From Synaphobranchus kaupii (lineage: Eukaryota; Chordata; Actinopteri; Anguilliformes; Synaphobranchidae): DNA of 64,000 bases. A program made the translations under genes and the position numbers. Where the stretch lies: contig CM056380.1 of assembly GCA_029718625.1 (NCBI GenBank), forward strand, positions 109,793,021 through 109,857,020. The letters run 5' to 3'. Under the pieces are notes generated by a model that worked only from the letters and a program-made list of their open reading frames with translations, made no database searches and had not been told where the DNA came from. Position 1 is the first letter of the stretch; each line of letters opens with the position of its first letter. Positions 40,201 through 49,160 of the stretch are shown here, one piece after another.

Positions 40201-43200
40201 TTACATGAAAACACAGATTCAGCAAGTATAATGACCATAAAATAAAATACTTCCACAGGCCTTTATTTGCTAAGGTTTTGCGTGACTGACTTACATTTCC
40301 AGAAAAAACTTAATATATTTTTCCAGCCCTATTTACATGAGACTTAAATAAGAACTCGAAGGCAAACTACAGATCACATTTAGACACTTAGATGATGCTC
40401 TCTTCCAGAGCAACTTACAGAACTTGCTCTTACTTTACATGCAATCAATTTACAAAGCTGTGTATTTTGCGTAAGTAGTTCCAGTTAAGAACCTTTGCTC
40501 AAGGGTACAGCCGCAGTACCCACCATGGCATCGAACCTGCAACCTTAGAGTCATGAACCCAGTTCTCTACTCATTATAGTACACTGCTACCCTTTAAGGT
40601 GTTATATGTGATTAGAATGTTCTTAACAGAACATTCTAATGCTGATGTAACAATCACTACTGGTAGCAATGGAGTTCTAGAACACTTGGAATTTTGAAAA
40701 AGAAAACATTCCAAAAAACCTACTCTTCAAAGGGTTAGAATAGAATAGAAAATTTTTTATTTTCCTATTAGGGAACTTCAGTTAATGAGGAAAACAGAGT
40801 GATGCCCTACCTCCATAGCCCCAGTCAGAGAGTAGGCATGCCCTTTCACCAGCTTCTGATAGGTAACAGCCTCAGAATCTGCAGCACTGGTAATCTGGAC
40901 AGACAGACGGACACAAACTGTGATCACAAACAATGAAGCATCGTGGGAAATGAGCTTTGCTTATATACTTGCGTGCAATTATTGGTATACATATATTGTG
41001 CCTTCATAAGGGTAAGAATATCACATCATGGATGTGTTCCAAAGTTTTAAAAATTAAAACCTTTCTGCTACCGATACTGCCAAACAGACTTAAGTGGCAC
41101 GATGCAAAAGCCGCCTCAATCTACAGTCATATTTATTCGATCAGTCTTCATCGTGCATAATTCATGCACTTAGCTCATACGGCTTTGCTTTGAAAAGAAC
41201 ATTATGGCTCATAATGAAAGGCAGAGATGATTGATAGACAGGCACTATATTTACATGTAGTAGGCTACACCTTGACAAGTGCTGTACAATGATTTAGGCT
41301 CCGCCCCACCCATCCCAGGGGTGAGAACACTGCAACAACCAAATCTTAGCTAGAACGGCGCTCAGAGAGATGCTACACCTGCGCGTGTGCTAATCTCCAC
41401 CCTGAACATAATATGCATGGGGCTAAAACTTTGATCTTGCACTGTGAAGGCGGGCATTGACTGAATGGGAAGAAGATTTAAGATTCAGGTCATTGCCCAA
41501 CTATCAATATTTCCACAAAGTTTCATCACAATCGGAGTAGAATTGTTCGAGTTATGGATGATAGGGACACAAACACAGACAGGAGCGAAAACAATACCCC
41601 CTGCTTGCGCTACGCACGTGCGCACGGGTGTAATAAGCATTTTAATCTTATATTCAGACTTTACAATATTATATCTGTTATTTCTAAGTTTTCGCTAAAT
41701 AAGACAAAATATCTGCCAGTGGGGAGATAGTTTTTCTCACTTCAAGATTTGCCAGTAGGGTAACATAATTTCACTTGTCAAGAAAACATTTACATAAAAC
41801 AAAATAATATTTTCCACTTTACAGAAAAAAATAAAAGATTTTAAGTCTCATTACAAGGCTAAAACACTAGTTAAGGCAGACATTTTCTGCAGTGAACAAA
41901 CAGAAAAATTTGTTGAAAAAATAAACCAAGGAGAAATGAACAGGGCAAAGTGCCATCGTGGAGTCAGAAGCGACTGTGCGAGGATAAGGGGCGTCGTACG
42001 TCGATGGAGCAGCCGAGCAGCGCGCCAGCGTCCAGGGCCTTCTTGATGATCTGGAACATGTTGGACGGGGCTTTGCTCAGCTCGTAGTTCTCCGCGATAC
42101 CCCCGGTGAAGTCCTCGAACCCTTCTGTGGTGGAGCCCCCAGACAGGGCCTCGTAGCACCCGTTCACCCTGGAAGAGAAACCCAGCAGGCCTTAGGTTTG
42201 GGCCCAATGTGCCCCTGATGCAGTCCCAGCATGGGGAACACCCATTGGCTCGTTATGTTTGTGCTGAACGAACAATGTGCACGGATTGGCTCGTTACGTT
42301 TGATCTGAACGAACAATGTGCACGGATTGGCTCGTTACGTTTTAGCTGAACAAACAACTCACGCGGATTGGCTCGCTACATTTGAGCTGAACAAGTAAAT
42401 CACGCGGATTGGCTCGTTGCGTTTGAGCTGAATGAACAATGCGCGTGGATTGGCTCGTTGCGTTTTAGCTGAATGAACAATGCGTGTGGATTGGCTCACA
42501 ACTTTTCAGCTGACTCAACAATGTGTTCGGATTGGCTCATTATGTTTGAGCTGAATAAGCAATGTGAATGGCTGAAAAACCCTGTTATGCACCGACGGAC
42601 CACTACAGAAATAAGAACACATTCACAGGTGATGTTTAAGATCCAGAATCACCTACGCGAGCAAGCAGCGAATGGTGGCACACACAGGTAAGGTAATCAG
42701 GCCCAACTGCCATGCTTACAAGTACAATCTTCCTTTTGTTGGGGCCAAAATTCTTAATGCAATTTGAGTAGCGATTGTTATGGAATTTAGGTTACTGTGG
42801 GATTAGATTGCTGTGGGATTTGGATAATGATTATAATGGGATTTAGGCAGTGACTGTTGGGAACGTGAGTTCTTCATACATACATCTGTTGCTTTAGGAA
42901 GCTCTCTCTACGCACCTCAGTGTCACAGCATGCCACTGTCTCACTGAGACAGTGAGGCCTACTCACTTGGCGTAAGCCTTCTCCAGCAGGGCGCTCCAGA
43001 ACTCTGACCCCTCAGCCGAGTGGACGAACAGCAGCTCCCCGTCTTTGGTGGGCAGCTTGTCGTCAATCACCACGTCCACCCACTCTCCAAACTGCCAGAA
43101 CTGGACGAATGACCAACACAACAGATATAAAAATACAATACGTTCCAGCACATCCTCACCATCGCAGTCAGTTATGCTCCTTAACATGAATGCATTCCTC

Positions 43201-43971
43201 CCCTCCACCGGTAACGCCACAAACATTAGCTTTGAGTGGGAAGTGTCCTGCTTTTCTGAAGGAAAACTATATTGTAAAAAAATGCAATGCAATATTAATT
43301 TCACATGACCTACAACACAATGTTAACATTTCTTCCCTTGTTCCTTTGAAAGGGTGGTAATTAAAAGCATTTTATGGGTTTAAATATTGAGTATTTAAAA
43401 CTCCAGTTGGGCAATTTAAATAAAGTTATGAAATACCTCATTCAATAGTTACACATTGCATTTAAAATGGCAAAATACGATCATATAATTATTCAGATAT
43501 CAGTTTTTTCTTTATTGTTAGGAGAGTTAACACATTAAAAGAGCAAACAAAAATTAAAGCTCACAACTGTGAAGGCAATGAAAACCTGTTTCTTATTACT
43601 CTGGCTTAAAATAAAACCAACAAATAAACAAGCTCATTAGCGTTGCAAACCAAACTTCACAAACACATAAAATCACCCCCCCTTTGGCATCACTAATTTT
43701 CCAGTATTCTGACCCCCCCCCCCCTTACTTCCTATTGTCCTAAATTCCTGTCCTTCCACCCCACCTAGAAAGACAATAAGGCATCTTGGGACACTTGCAG
43801 CGTTCCATGGGGAATTTTTTTCCCTAATATGAGTCATGGTATTTATGAAAGTCTAAAAGTCCTCTGATCTTAAACCAGATCTACTTCTCCCTAAATTCCA
43901 CTCACTGCAGGGATTGGTCTATTTGAGCATAGAAGGGAATATTATGAAATATAAGGCAACATCAAAGCCAC

Positions 43972-44026
<55 letters not shown>

Positions 44027-44074
44027 ACAGACACACAGACACACACACAGACAGACAGACAGACAGACACACAG

Positions 44075-44165
<91 letters not shown>

Positions 44166-47100
44166 GACAGACACACAATCACACACAGGTGGGTGTTAAG
44201 AAGGGTTCGTGAAAACATTACCATACTGCATGTTAAACACTTTCCACTGATATCCACAATACAATTTATCATTGCAACATGCACTGCACTGTACTGCAGT
44301 CATGTATGTTTAAAAACATTTGAATGCCATATTTGTCAGATGAGACAATAACAAGGCGTGAGTCACCTCAAATGAGCTCATCACACATGTTGTCCTTATT
44401 CATCACGTTTACTTACCGCAGCAGAACAAACATCACATGACTGGAACCCCCCGGGGCACACTTACCTGGAAGTGAAAGATGCCAGCGTAGTTGTCCCCAA
44501 AGCCCTGTCCACTGGGGACAACTCTGGCCAGAACATCCTCATTGAGAGTCAAAGAGGCGATGGCCGCCAGAAGCCAGCAGTCCCCTGGGAATCATGGGAA
44601 ATAAGTAGAAGCAACTTTGTGAGCCCTGTGTCTAAAGAGTAATCGTCATGGAGACAAGGCAATGGAAAAAAACGGAAGCACGTGAAAAGATGGTTCACAG
44701 AAAAGGGCGAGTTTCTCATACTGTATCAGCTACAGAGTCACTGATTGGCCTGATTGTCATGACTAAGCCCGGGGGTTACTGCGTCAGTAGAACAGACACG
44801 AGGCCAAAGTCAAGCCTCTCTCCCGATCCACGGGTCTCCGCACCACCCCCGTTCCAGAAAATTGTTTAAACTGCTCCCCCCAGGCCTGGCTTTAACACAG
44901 ACGGTGCTTTCATCGCAAAGGCAACCTCCCTCTCAGCGTTTAATCAGTTCTCAGAAACACCCCTTCTTGGCTCAGAGCCGTGACCAAATGTAGGAAAATC
45001 ATGTTCACATAACGCCCCGACAGTTTTCAATCCTTCAGCAAGCTGAATCTGAAGGACACATTTCCAGGAGAAGAAAAAAAAAAAAAATCACAATTTAACG
45101 TGTCTCACATAAAGTTTTGCCAAGTGGACTTTTCACAGTTTCAGTTAACTAGGCTGTCGCCACCAGACTTTTAAAATTTGAAACGGAAAGTGAATGTTGA
45201 ATTCTGAAACACACCTTGATAGAACGACAGGGTGAAGCCTACGGCAGAGTCTGGTTGGCTAGTTTTGTCTAGTTTCAGCAGAGCTCTGTAAATAAACGCT
45301 GGAGACCGCTACCTTGGCGCAACATGCCTTTTAAACCGAGCAATTTATTTAAAGACAATGGGGGACGTTTCTTCAAAAACACATATTTGGGGAATGAGTG
45401 GTTCTCTCGTTTGGATCACGTTTCCGACATTTCTGCTGCAGCTGGGACCCATTTCACCACACCGAGGGCTTCCTGCGTACGCCGTAATCAGGAATGCTCT
45501 CACTGAAAAGCACAGAGGTCTGGGGAACCGCGCGCGTGTGCCCCAAGCATACTGCAGGGCCGTGTCCGAATCAGCGCACTTGCCTACTATTGATTACCCC
45601 AGTTGAGTATACTTAAAAAAAAAAAAGCTGTTAAGTATGCAACAGTTCTGAAAATTGAATGTTCTTAATATCCCCGGATGATAAACTTATTTCCGGGTTT
45701 TCAATGATAATAGTATGGAGGATATTCTTTGCATACTGCATGTCAATAAACAGTATGCAGTATGCTAGTACACAGTAAACAGGATGCAGAAGATGAAGGA
45801 GGAATGGAGGTGCTTAAGGAGCACTCTGTGGCTTTTCCCTAAAACCTAAACAAGCCATACTGTATATAAACTGGTGGACTCATATGCACTGAACCGTTCT
45901 GCACTAGTAGTAGCCTTAGGATTATTATTATTACGATGAGTCATAAAGGCATAACAGCAACGGTCTCCGTGGAACAGTCGATCTTACCGCGCCCGGGGGT
46001 TTGCGTGAATTGGACAGAGCGTCCCACGCCACCCAAACTTCCCCTTTCGCCCTCCCCGCCTCAGACACACACCGCCAGGCCTTTCCTCTTCCACTTCCTG
46101 TCAATCTGTGCCCAGATGTGTGCCCGTGGTTTCCATAGTTACACAGAGCCAGCTGCTACACCCCCACCCCCCCACCCATCTACACACAATAAAAAAATAT
46201 TCTTTGTCATCATGTTTTGAATGCAGTATTGTGTAAAGATTAGTGCTATAACAGCTAAGAACCACCATGCATGCAACTCACAGCATATAACCACTCCCCC
46301 TCGGCTTGAACACCTGTGTTAGATATGGCCCTGCTGCTGCTAGCCATTGCTAATAAGACGAAAAGCAAACACTGCACCTCTGGCTACAAAAGCAGCAGTG
46401 CAGGGAACGCCCTAAACACAAATCATTGTGTGTGTGTACACTGGTCAAACAAGGTCAACAATGAATCTGGTGCACACATCACCAGAGCAACAGCCATAGC
46501 TCACCAATAGCTCTGCTTGTCCAGTGTAGCCTGTCTGCCAACCCCAAAACCTAAAGCAGAATACAAGACAGCCAAACTGATTTCAAATCAGTATTGGCCA
46601 TCTTAGCTAACTGTTCTGGGTGTATTGCTTATAAAGCAATAAGCAATGCAAGTAAAATAAATGCTTCTTGTACATCATAACTACACTAAGTAAAACCCAG
46701 AGCCCTCCCAAATCTGCAGCATTGACTGGAGTGAAAAAAAAAGCTGTTCCAATTTCTGGGTTTTACTCAGTGCAGTTATGCAGCTAACTCAGTAATCCTG
46801 CTTTGTGTTACAGGCCCCTGGTCTGATTCAAAGGATTAGCCCTGGGCGCGCAGGAACATGCGAACGCAGCCAATGGTAAAACACCTCTGCAACAAAGCCT
46901 CCGATAATAAGATATAACAGTGCGCTCCCAGAACATGCGTAGGAGGGTTCTCAACTCATACTCAGCGCACTTACCTCTAACTTTACCACCAAAAATGGTC
47001 CTTTTAAGAAATCAACTAGATGAGTTTCCTGTTTACAAAAAATGCAGTGTGCACACAGCCAGAGGGCAGAAGCAATTCAAATGGGACAAACAGGCATTTA

Positions 47101-49016
47101 AGCCTCCAGCTCTTCGGCATTATTTTAGCAGCAATAACAGTGTAATAAAAGATTTGTATAAAATCAAAACGTATGACACCAATTAGGCCTACAATTATGA
47201 CTATGAATGCAGTATACGTGGGATTTTTCTAAGATTAATCAGATATATCTCATCTAAATAAAAGGATAATTTCAGGATGAGTCTAAGCTAAACCGCTCTG
47301 GATATTTCCGCTGAAGTTACACTGACTCTGCGTGATCTTCTGCCCCCTGTCTGCGCGCGCATATTCAGTACGACGTCGCAAGAAAAGCTCATCTATTGGC
47401 CGCATGTGAAATGTACAGGGTGGTAAATTCTGTTGTACTGTTAAGTTTATTGTGTAAGCTTTGTTTGTGGCCTCATGTTTAAACACATTCTGCCCTTCAC
47501 ATATTTCCCAAAGGCTCTGATTAAATATCTCCATTTCCATAAACAGTGTTCTCAATGTTTGTGTTGTGGTCTTTCCAAATTTCTCCAGAGAGGGTCTGGT
47601 TGACAAAAAAAAATCCACAGTATCTTGCATATAGGCCGGGACCGCACTGCAGATACATCAGCCCTATAATCGCTGCACGTACACTGCTTCATACAACCTG
47701 TGGCCCTTTGGACTGGTGCGTCAAACTCAGTTCCAGAGGGGCCAATGTGTATGCTAGGGTTTGTCCCAACAAATTACCCAGGCTTAATGCATTAGCACAG
47801 CTAGTTAATCATCTGTTTACACTTTCCTCTGATTCATTTCCCAAAACACACTCCGGTAAAAAGCTTCAGCATGGGGCACTGCAGGTGAATGACTGGGCTG
47901 GTTAATAAACCCCAAGGTTGAAGCAAATACACACAAAAAAAGGCATTTACAGTACTCTCTGAGTAACTTGAGTTTAACACCTGCGCACTAAGAGTAGACG
48001 TTACTCCGATGGTCTTTAAAATAACGGTATCAATCCATCAGCTCACCGAGGGCTCCTTGGCAGATATCTGTCCTTGTGGCTCCGCCAACGATGAACTTCG
48101 GACGTGAGGTCAGTTCCTTGGTAAAGAGAAGTTAAATTGGTCACGGTTAATAGATTCGAAGATTAGAATAAAACCCCGCATGCACATGTAGGCCTACATG
48201 CGCAAAACGTAATGTTAATATTTGACATAGCCAAAAGTTTCTTCACTTTTTTTCCAGGCTTTCTACAGATTGCTGGTACCCTACCCAGGTGCAACAGCTT
48301 AACCCCCCCTCTCTCTCTCTCTTTTTTTTTTTTGTTGCAAATTGTCAAATAGGCCTACTGAGAAAGTCGGTAAAAGCTTTGGGAATGCAAAAAAAGGTGA
48401 AGACAAGGGACTGTGCTATTTATTAACCAGAAATTGGGCTAACATTTTTAAAGACAACTTGTAGCCTTGTGTAGGCTAGGCTACAATATGACAGCAAATA
48501 TAATTTGAATTCCAGACAAACTAGCAATCACTTTGGCAACCCACTGCCTTTTCCCCGCAAACAATCACACTTAACATAAGCGTTAATGTTGCAGTAGGCC
48601 AACTTTTCATAACTATTTACAAGGCAAAAGATTTTCCTTAACATTTATATGTGTTTTACGCTCACTTATGCTTACTCCATCCATATTCATTCCAACGCTT
48701 AAAAGGATATATACGCTATATTTTAAGAAGTTGCCCGACAATAATCAAGTCGTTATTTGTTATAATAACTTAAACTTACCCCGGGTCTTTTCCATTGAAT
48801 GCCTCTAGTTTTCGCCGAGCGCGGTCCAAGCTCCTTAAAACCAATAGATTCTGGCACAGCAGTAAAAGTCGGATCCGAAAAAAGAACCCCTCGGCTAAGG
48901 CACTGGCTCCTCAGCGCCTCAAAGTCCTGGTTCAGGTATTTGACAGCATTCGCGTTGGTGCCGAAGCCAGCGGCCAGTGCCCGCTTTTTGGCCAGCGTAG
49001 ATGCGACTCCAGCCAT
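26879..49016 (-). CDS. capn2: Conventional calpain large (catalytic) subunit, CAPN2-like; complete, 21 coding exons
   Basis: Calcium-dependent cytosolic cysteine protease that cuts substrates at limited sites; family members normally pair with the small regulatory subunit CAPNS1. Exons join in frame with GT/AG at every junction: 48780-49016, 48047-48116, 44466-44584, 42967-43100, 42000-42168, 40811-40894, 39879-39964, 38749-38817, 38251-38411, 36828-36997, 36265-36276, 35301-35512, 34341-34377, 34131-34196, 32098-32155, 31938-32002, 30375-30443, 29186-29264, 27843-27959, 27086-27144, 26879-26902. This gives 2097 nt, 698 residues plus TAG (human CAPN2 has 700). Order: N-terminal helix (1-20), protease core (about 45-345), C2-like CBSW domain (about 355-510), penta-EF-hand domain (about 525-698). 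Catalytic Cys105 ([11 protein letters not shown]), His262 (KGHAYS) and Asn286 with Trp288 (RNPWG) are present. EF loops at 583-594 and 613-624 carry full ligands. The start MAGVAS and the end WLSFSMI resemble CAPN2 (MAGIAA, WLCFSVL); CAPN8 is the alternative. Family call very sure, paralogue call moderate. Confidence 0.96.
27086..27144 (-). CDS. capn2: capn2-like exon 20, EF-hand 5 (residues 672-691)
   Basis: 59 nt encoding [19 protein letters not shown]. In family members the fifth EF-hand pairs with the small subunit. Position 12 of this loop is Tyr rather than Glu. Confidence 0.93.
27145..27842. other. capn2-like intron 19, nothing notable
   Basis: About 700 bp, AT-rich, with a C11 run at about 27806-27816 near the exon 19 donor. 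No repeat family or ORF recognised. Confidence 0.7.
27843..27959 (-). CDS. capn2: capn2-like exon 19 (residues 633-672)
   Basis: 117 nt encoding [16 protein letters not shown] and [19 protein letters not shown]-hand 4. A C-run follows about 30 nt into the intron. Confidence 0.95.
28068..28140. repeat. Trinucleotide (ACT)n/(AAT)n tract
   Basis: Imperfect ACTACTACT followed by AATAATAAC repeats in intron 18. Confidence 0.9.
28781..28896 (-). mobile_element. V-SINE fragment (tRNA-like half)
   Basis: TACAACGGCAGTGTCCTACC, GGGGATCGAACCTGCAACC and TTATACTACACTGCCGCCCC match the reverse of the 8391 element. Confidence 0.85.
28918..29176. mobile_element. Dispersed fish repeat ending 9 bp from the exon 18 donor
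   Basis: TACTTTATTGACCC, then GGAGCAGTGGGCAGCC, GGAGAACATGCAAACTCCAC and CCTGAACCCCGGAACC are signatures of a repeat common in fish genomes. Class uncertain (SINE or LINE tail). Confidence 0.6.
29186..29264 (-). CDS. capn2: capn2-like exon 18, EF-hand 3 (residues 607-633)
   Basis: 79 nt encoding [20 protein letters not shown]. The loop Asp613-Glu624 is complete. Donor GTATGT. Confidence 0.95.
29310..29670. repeat. 37-bp minisatellite, nearly 10 copies
   Basis: Unit ATACTATAACACTGTAACCG plus ATTTATCTCCAGTATTT. CCGA/CTGG variants. Begins about 45 nt from the exon 18 acceptor. Confidence 0.96.
29888..29943. repeat. Dispersed repeat fragment, inverted copy of 23215-23262
   Basis: GGTGCACATTTAACACCCTA then TGTACACCACCATTTTTGCT. 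Confidence 0.65.
30375..30443 (-). CDS. capn2: capn2-like exon 17, EF-hand 2 (residues 584-606)
   Basis: 69 nt encoding [18 protein letters not shown] then VQKYL. With Asp583 it makes a canonical loop, residues 583-594. A 27-bp array starts about 18 nt from its acceptor. Confidence 0.94.
30462..30721. repeat. 27-bp minisatellite, about 9.5 copies
   Basis: Unit ATATGCGGATATACACAGGA plus ATACCGG, nearly identical copies, starting 18 nt from the exon 17 acceptor. The multiple-of-three unit leaves long open frames on both strands. Confidence 0.96.
31054..31698. repeat. 43-bp minisatellite, 15 nearly identical copies
   Basis: Unit CCCATAGGCATAACACAAGT and 23 more bases. I see one substitution (CATACCACA at about 31621) in 645 bp, so it is very young or homogenised. 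Confidence 0.97.
31938..32002 (-). CDS. capn2: capn2-like exon 16 (residues 562-583)
   Basis: 65 nt encoding [20 protein letters not shown], the helix before EF-hand 2. The donor is GTATCC. Confidence 0.92.
32098..32155 (-). CDS. capn2: capn2-like exon 15 (residues 543-562)
   Basis: 58 nt encoding [19 protein letters not shown], the first penta-EF-hand motif. Confidence 0.93.
32190..32887 (-). mobile_element. V-SINE split by a 500-bp insertion
   Basis: The 3' half (32190-32302: GGTATTTAGCAGATGCTCTT, ATACAGCTGGATATATACTG) and 5' half (32803-32887: GGAATGGAACCTACAACC, ATACTACACAGTTAC) are collinear parts of one minus-strand SINE interrupted between them. Confidence 0.82.
32303..32802. mobile_element. 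Candidate non-autonomous DNA element inside the SINE
   Basis: About 500 bp. Near its ends TCATATAATGTT (32305-32316) and AACATAATATGA (32788-32799) are inverted, 11 of 12 bases matching, and CAAATTGACCCC occurs near both ends. No ORF. Superfamily unknown. Confidence 0.55.
33175..33317. repeat. Dispersed repeat (CACTGTGCTGTCCAATTAAG type), copy 1
   Basis: Shares CTGGCTTCC, CCCTTTCAGGGG and TACACTGTGCTGTCCAA with 33960-34110. The pair flanks the Sleeping Beauty-like end as direct copies. Confidence 0.75.
33318..33546 (+). mobile_element. Sleeping Beauty-like Tc1 element, left IR/DR end only
   Basis: Starts after TA with CAGTTGAAGTCGGATGTTTA and ACATACACTTAG. The inner direct repeat GTCAGAAGTTTACATACACT is at about 33509-33528, followed by AAGTTGACTGTGCCTTTA, where similarity stops. 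This is the IR/DR layout of salmonid-type Tc1 elements; transposase and right end are absent. Confidence 0.85.
33960..34110. repeat. Dispersed repeat, copy 2
   Basis: Direct copy of 33175-33317 with about 20 percent differences, ending 21 nt short of the 3' end of exon 14 (34131) on its intron side. Confidence 0.75.
34131..34196 (-). CDS. capn2: capn2-like exon 14, EF-hand 1 region (residues 521-542)
   Basis: 66 nt encoding [20 protein letters not shown] then GS. A (CA)n tract begins about 8 nt upstream of the acceptor. Confidence 0.92.
34203..34278. repeat. (CA)n/(CACG)n microsatellite beside exon 14
   Basis: Begins about 8 nt from the exon 14 acceptor; on the gene strand it forms the TG-rich polypyrimidine region. 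Confidence 0.9.
34341..34377 (-). CDS. capn2: capn2-like exon 13 (residues 508-520)
   Basis: 37 nt encoding the acidic linker [12 protein letters not shown] between the CBSW and penta-EF-hand domains. Confidence 0.88.
34470..34552 (+). other. G-rich stretch with quadruplex potential
   Basis: Runs GGGGG, GGG, GGGG, GGGGG and G10 separated by short loops in intron 12. On the transcribed strand this is the template. Confidence 0.5.
35102..35117 (-). promoter_or_regulatory. CTCF-like motif
   Basis: CCAGCAGGGGGCACTG on the minus strand, a textbook core match, in intron 12. Occupancy not shown. Confidence 0.5.
35301..35512 (-). CDS. capn2: capn2-like exon 12 (residues 438-508)
   Basis: 212 nt encoding [36 protein letters not shown] and FCIRVFSEK, the CBSW beta-sandwich. 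Confidence 0.95.
35513..36264. other. capn2-like intron 11, nothing recognised
   Basis: About 750 bp of AT-rich sequence with small TA-rich palindromes (about 36010-36060); no genes or repeat families identified. Confidence 0.6.
36265..36276 (-). CDS. capn2: capn2-like exon 11, 12-nt microexon (residues 434-437)
   Basis: Four codons (VPPK) between CAG and GTGAGG. Conventional calpain genes have a 12-nt exon here (VPPE in human proteins). It is needed to join IYE to FRGQ. Confidence 0.9.
36828..36997 (-). CDS. capn2: capn2-like exon 10 (residues 377-433)
   Basis: 170 nt encoding [18 protein letters not shown], an acidic loop, then [13 protein letters not shown]. The acidic run is typical of the CBSW domain. 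A G-run lies about 18 nt inside the following intron. Confidence 0.95.
37789..38223. repeat. 39-bp degenerate minisatellite, about 11 copies
   Basis: Unit GATGTCATAATGGGGTGGTG and TGCTGCTAGGTTACTGAGT. The rightmost copies are most alike and lie 27 nt from the exon 9 donor, with divergence growing away from the exon. Confidence 0.93.
38251..38411 (-). CDS. capn2: capn2-like exon 9 (residues 323-377)
   Basis: 161 nt encoding [20 protein letters not shown] through [14 protein letters not shown]. It closes the protease core and opens the CBSW domain. Confidence 0.95.
38749..38817 (-). CDS. capn2: capn2-like exon 8 (residues 300-323)
   Basis: 69 nt encoding [20 protein letters not shown]. It is 6 nt shorter than the matching exon of the CAPN1-like gene (75 nt), so two residues are lost in the PC2 loop with the frame kept. 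Confidence 0.94.
38858..39697. repeat. 44-52-bp minisatellite, about 18 copies in two length classes
   Basis: Core CAATAGCACAGAGCTTAGCC followed by ATATTCAAATACTCTGCATA or a longer form with TATAATACACTGCATAGTGC. Starts about 40 nt from the exon 8 acceptor. Confidence 0.93.
39879..39964 (-). CDS. capn2: capn2-like exon 7, catalytic asparagine (residues 272-300)
   Basis: 86 nt encoding [20 protein letters not shown]. Asn286 completes the triad and Trp288 is the conserved packing residue. Confidence 0.96.
39983..40140 (-). mobile_element. L2-like LINE 3' end
   Basis: CATTTAGCAGACGCTTTTAT, CCAAAGCGACATACATTAAG and AGCTATCCCTAGTAATGAA align with the 3' UTR of the 51155-51794 LINE. Confidence 0.78.
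40381..40592 (-). mobile_element. V-SINE, near full length
   Basis: Tail part (TTAGATGATGCTCTCTTCCA), GCTCAAGGGTACAGCCGCAG, B-box complement GCATCGAACC and head TTATAGTACACTGC. Confidence 0.82.
40811..40894 (-). CDS. capn2: capn2-like exon 6, catalytic histidine (residues 244-271)
   Basis: 84 nt encoding [15 protein letters not shown] and [13 protein letters not shown], with His262. Donor GTAGGG. Confidence 0.96.
41632..41895. mobile_element. CACTGCA-ended MITE, copy 2
   Basis: Shares AAGCATTTTAATCTTATATT, TATCTGCCAGTGGGG and AGTCTCATTACAAG with 57088-57472; the left terminus is missing. Confidence 0.7.
42000..42168 (-). CDS. capn2: capn2-like exon 5 (residues 187-243)
   Basis: 169 nt encoding [19 protein letters not shown] through GALLGCSID, the PC1/PC2 linker region. 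The donor GTACGA is weak but gives the same exon length as in the CAPN1-like neighbour. Confidence 0.95.
42243..42571. repeat. 41-bp degenerate minisatellite, about 8 copies, each with an inverted CCAAT
   Basis: Unit ATTGGCTCGTTACGTTTGAG and 21 more bases, in intron 4 about 74 nt from the exon 5 acceptor. Every unit has ATTGGCT (AGCCAAT inverted). Confidence 0.88.
42967..43100 (-). CDS. capn2: capn2-like exon 4 (residues 143-187)
   Basis: 134 nt encoding [19 protein letters not shown], then [20 protein letters not shown]. This is protease subdomain PC1. Donor GTGAGT. Confidence 0.96.
43101..43960. other. capn2-like intron 3, first part, no repeats recognised
   Basis: AT-rich, with C runs at about 43675 and 43713-43724. 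A 113-codon frame here is exon 4 read through into the intron. Confidence 0.6.
43978..44188. repeat. (CA)n/(CAGA)n microsatellite
   Basis: Dinucleotide CA runs with CAGACAGA interruptions in intron 3. Confidence 0.95.
44466..44584 (-). CDS. capn2: capn2-like exon 3, catalytic cysteine (residues 103-142)
   Basis: 119 nt. It opens with [16 protein letters not shown], placing the nucleophile at Cys105, and ends in AGIFHFQ. Donor GTAAG. Confidence 0.97.
45550..45790. mobile_element. MITE of the GGGCTGTGTCCGAATCA family, truncated copy
   Basis: GGGCCGTGTCCGAATCAGCG, TAATATCCCCGGATGATAAA and ATGCAGTATGCTAGTACACA parallel the copy at 54274-54561. The right terminus is not present. Confidence 0.7.
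46650..46818. mobile_element. Palindromic GGGGTATTCCA-family MITE, copy B
   Basis: ACTAAGTAAAACCCAGAGCC, CTCCCAAATCTGCAGCATTG and GGGTTTTACTCAGTGCAGTT, ending GCTTTGTGTTACAGGCCCC. Confidence 0.78.
46819..48046. other. capn2-like intron 2, remaining part
   Basis: Contains a fragment resembling a dispersed repeat (GTCAAACTCAGTTCCAGAGG near 47721). A 115-codon open frame on the minus strand (47283-47630) with no recognisable domain is most likely chance. Confidence 0.5.
48047..48116 (-). CDS. capn2: capn2-like exon 2 (residues 80-102)
   Basis: 70 nt between AG and GTGAGC. It encodes [20 protein letters not shown] and then GALG, the strand leading into the active-site helix. Confidence 0.95.
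48780..49016 (-). CDS. capn2: capn2-like exon 1 (residues 1-79)
   Basis: Start ATG through KRPG, 237 nt, ending on a codon boundary before GTAAGT. It encodes the N-terminal anchor helix and the [10 protein letters not shown] and GFKELGP blocks at the edge of the protease core. This ATG gives the family-standard MAG start, and the third calpain's exon 1 has the same length. Confidence 0.95.
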
Positions 49017-49160
49017 GCCTGTGTTTGGTCCCCCTCACGCGCTCGGCTCCGCAGCTCCGTGGCACGAAGAACGGCGAGTTCTTTTGCTCACGGAAAAGTT
49101 ACATTCTTCCTCCGCCCATGCAATTTCAGGCGTGGCCTGTGTGTGCGCAAGTCGGTACGA
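49017..49160 (-). promoter_or_regulatory. Probable proximal promoter and 5' UTR of the capn2-like gene
   Basis: GC- and CpG-rich stretch directly upstream of the ATG. It has a GC box (GGGCGGAGG on the minus strand, 49109-49117) and a CCACGCC element nearby. No TATA box is evident, as usual for a broadly expressed CpG-type promoter. The start site is not resolved. Confidence 0.5.

Noticed and set aside
47283..47630. 115-codon minus-strand ORF in capn2-like intron 2
   Set aside because: No recognisable domain; length is within what chance yields among the many frames here. A protein search would settle it.
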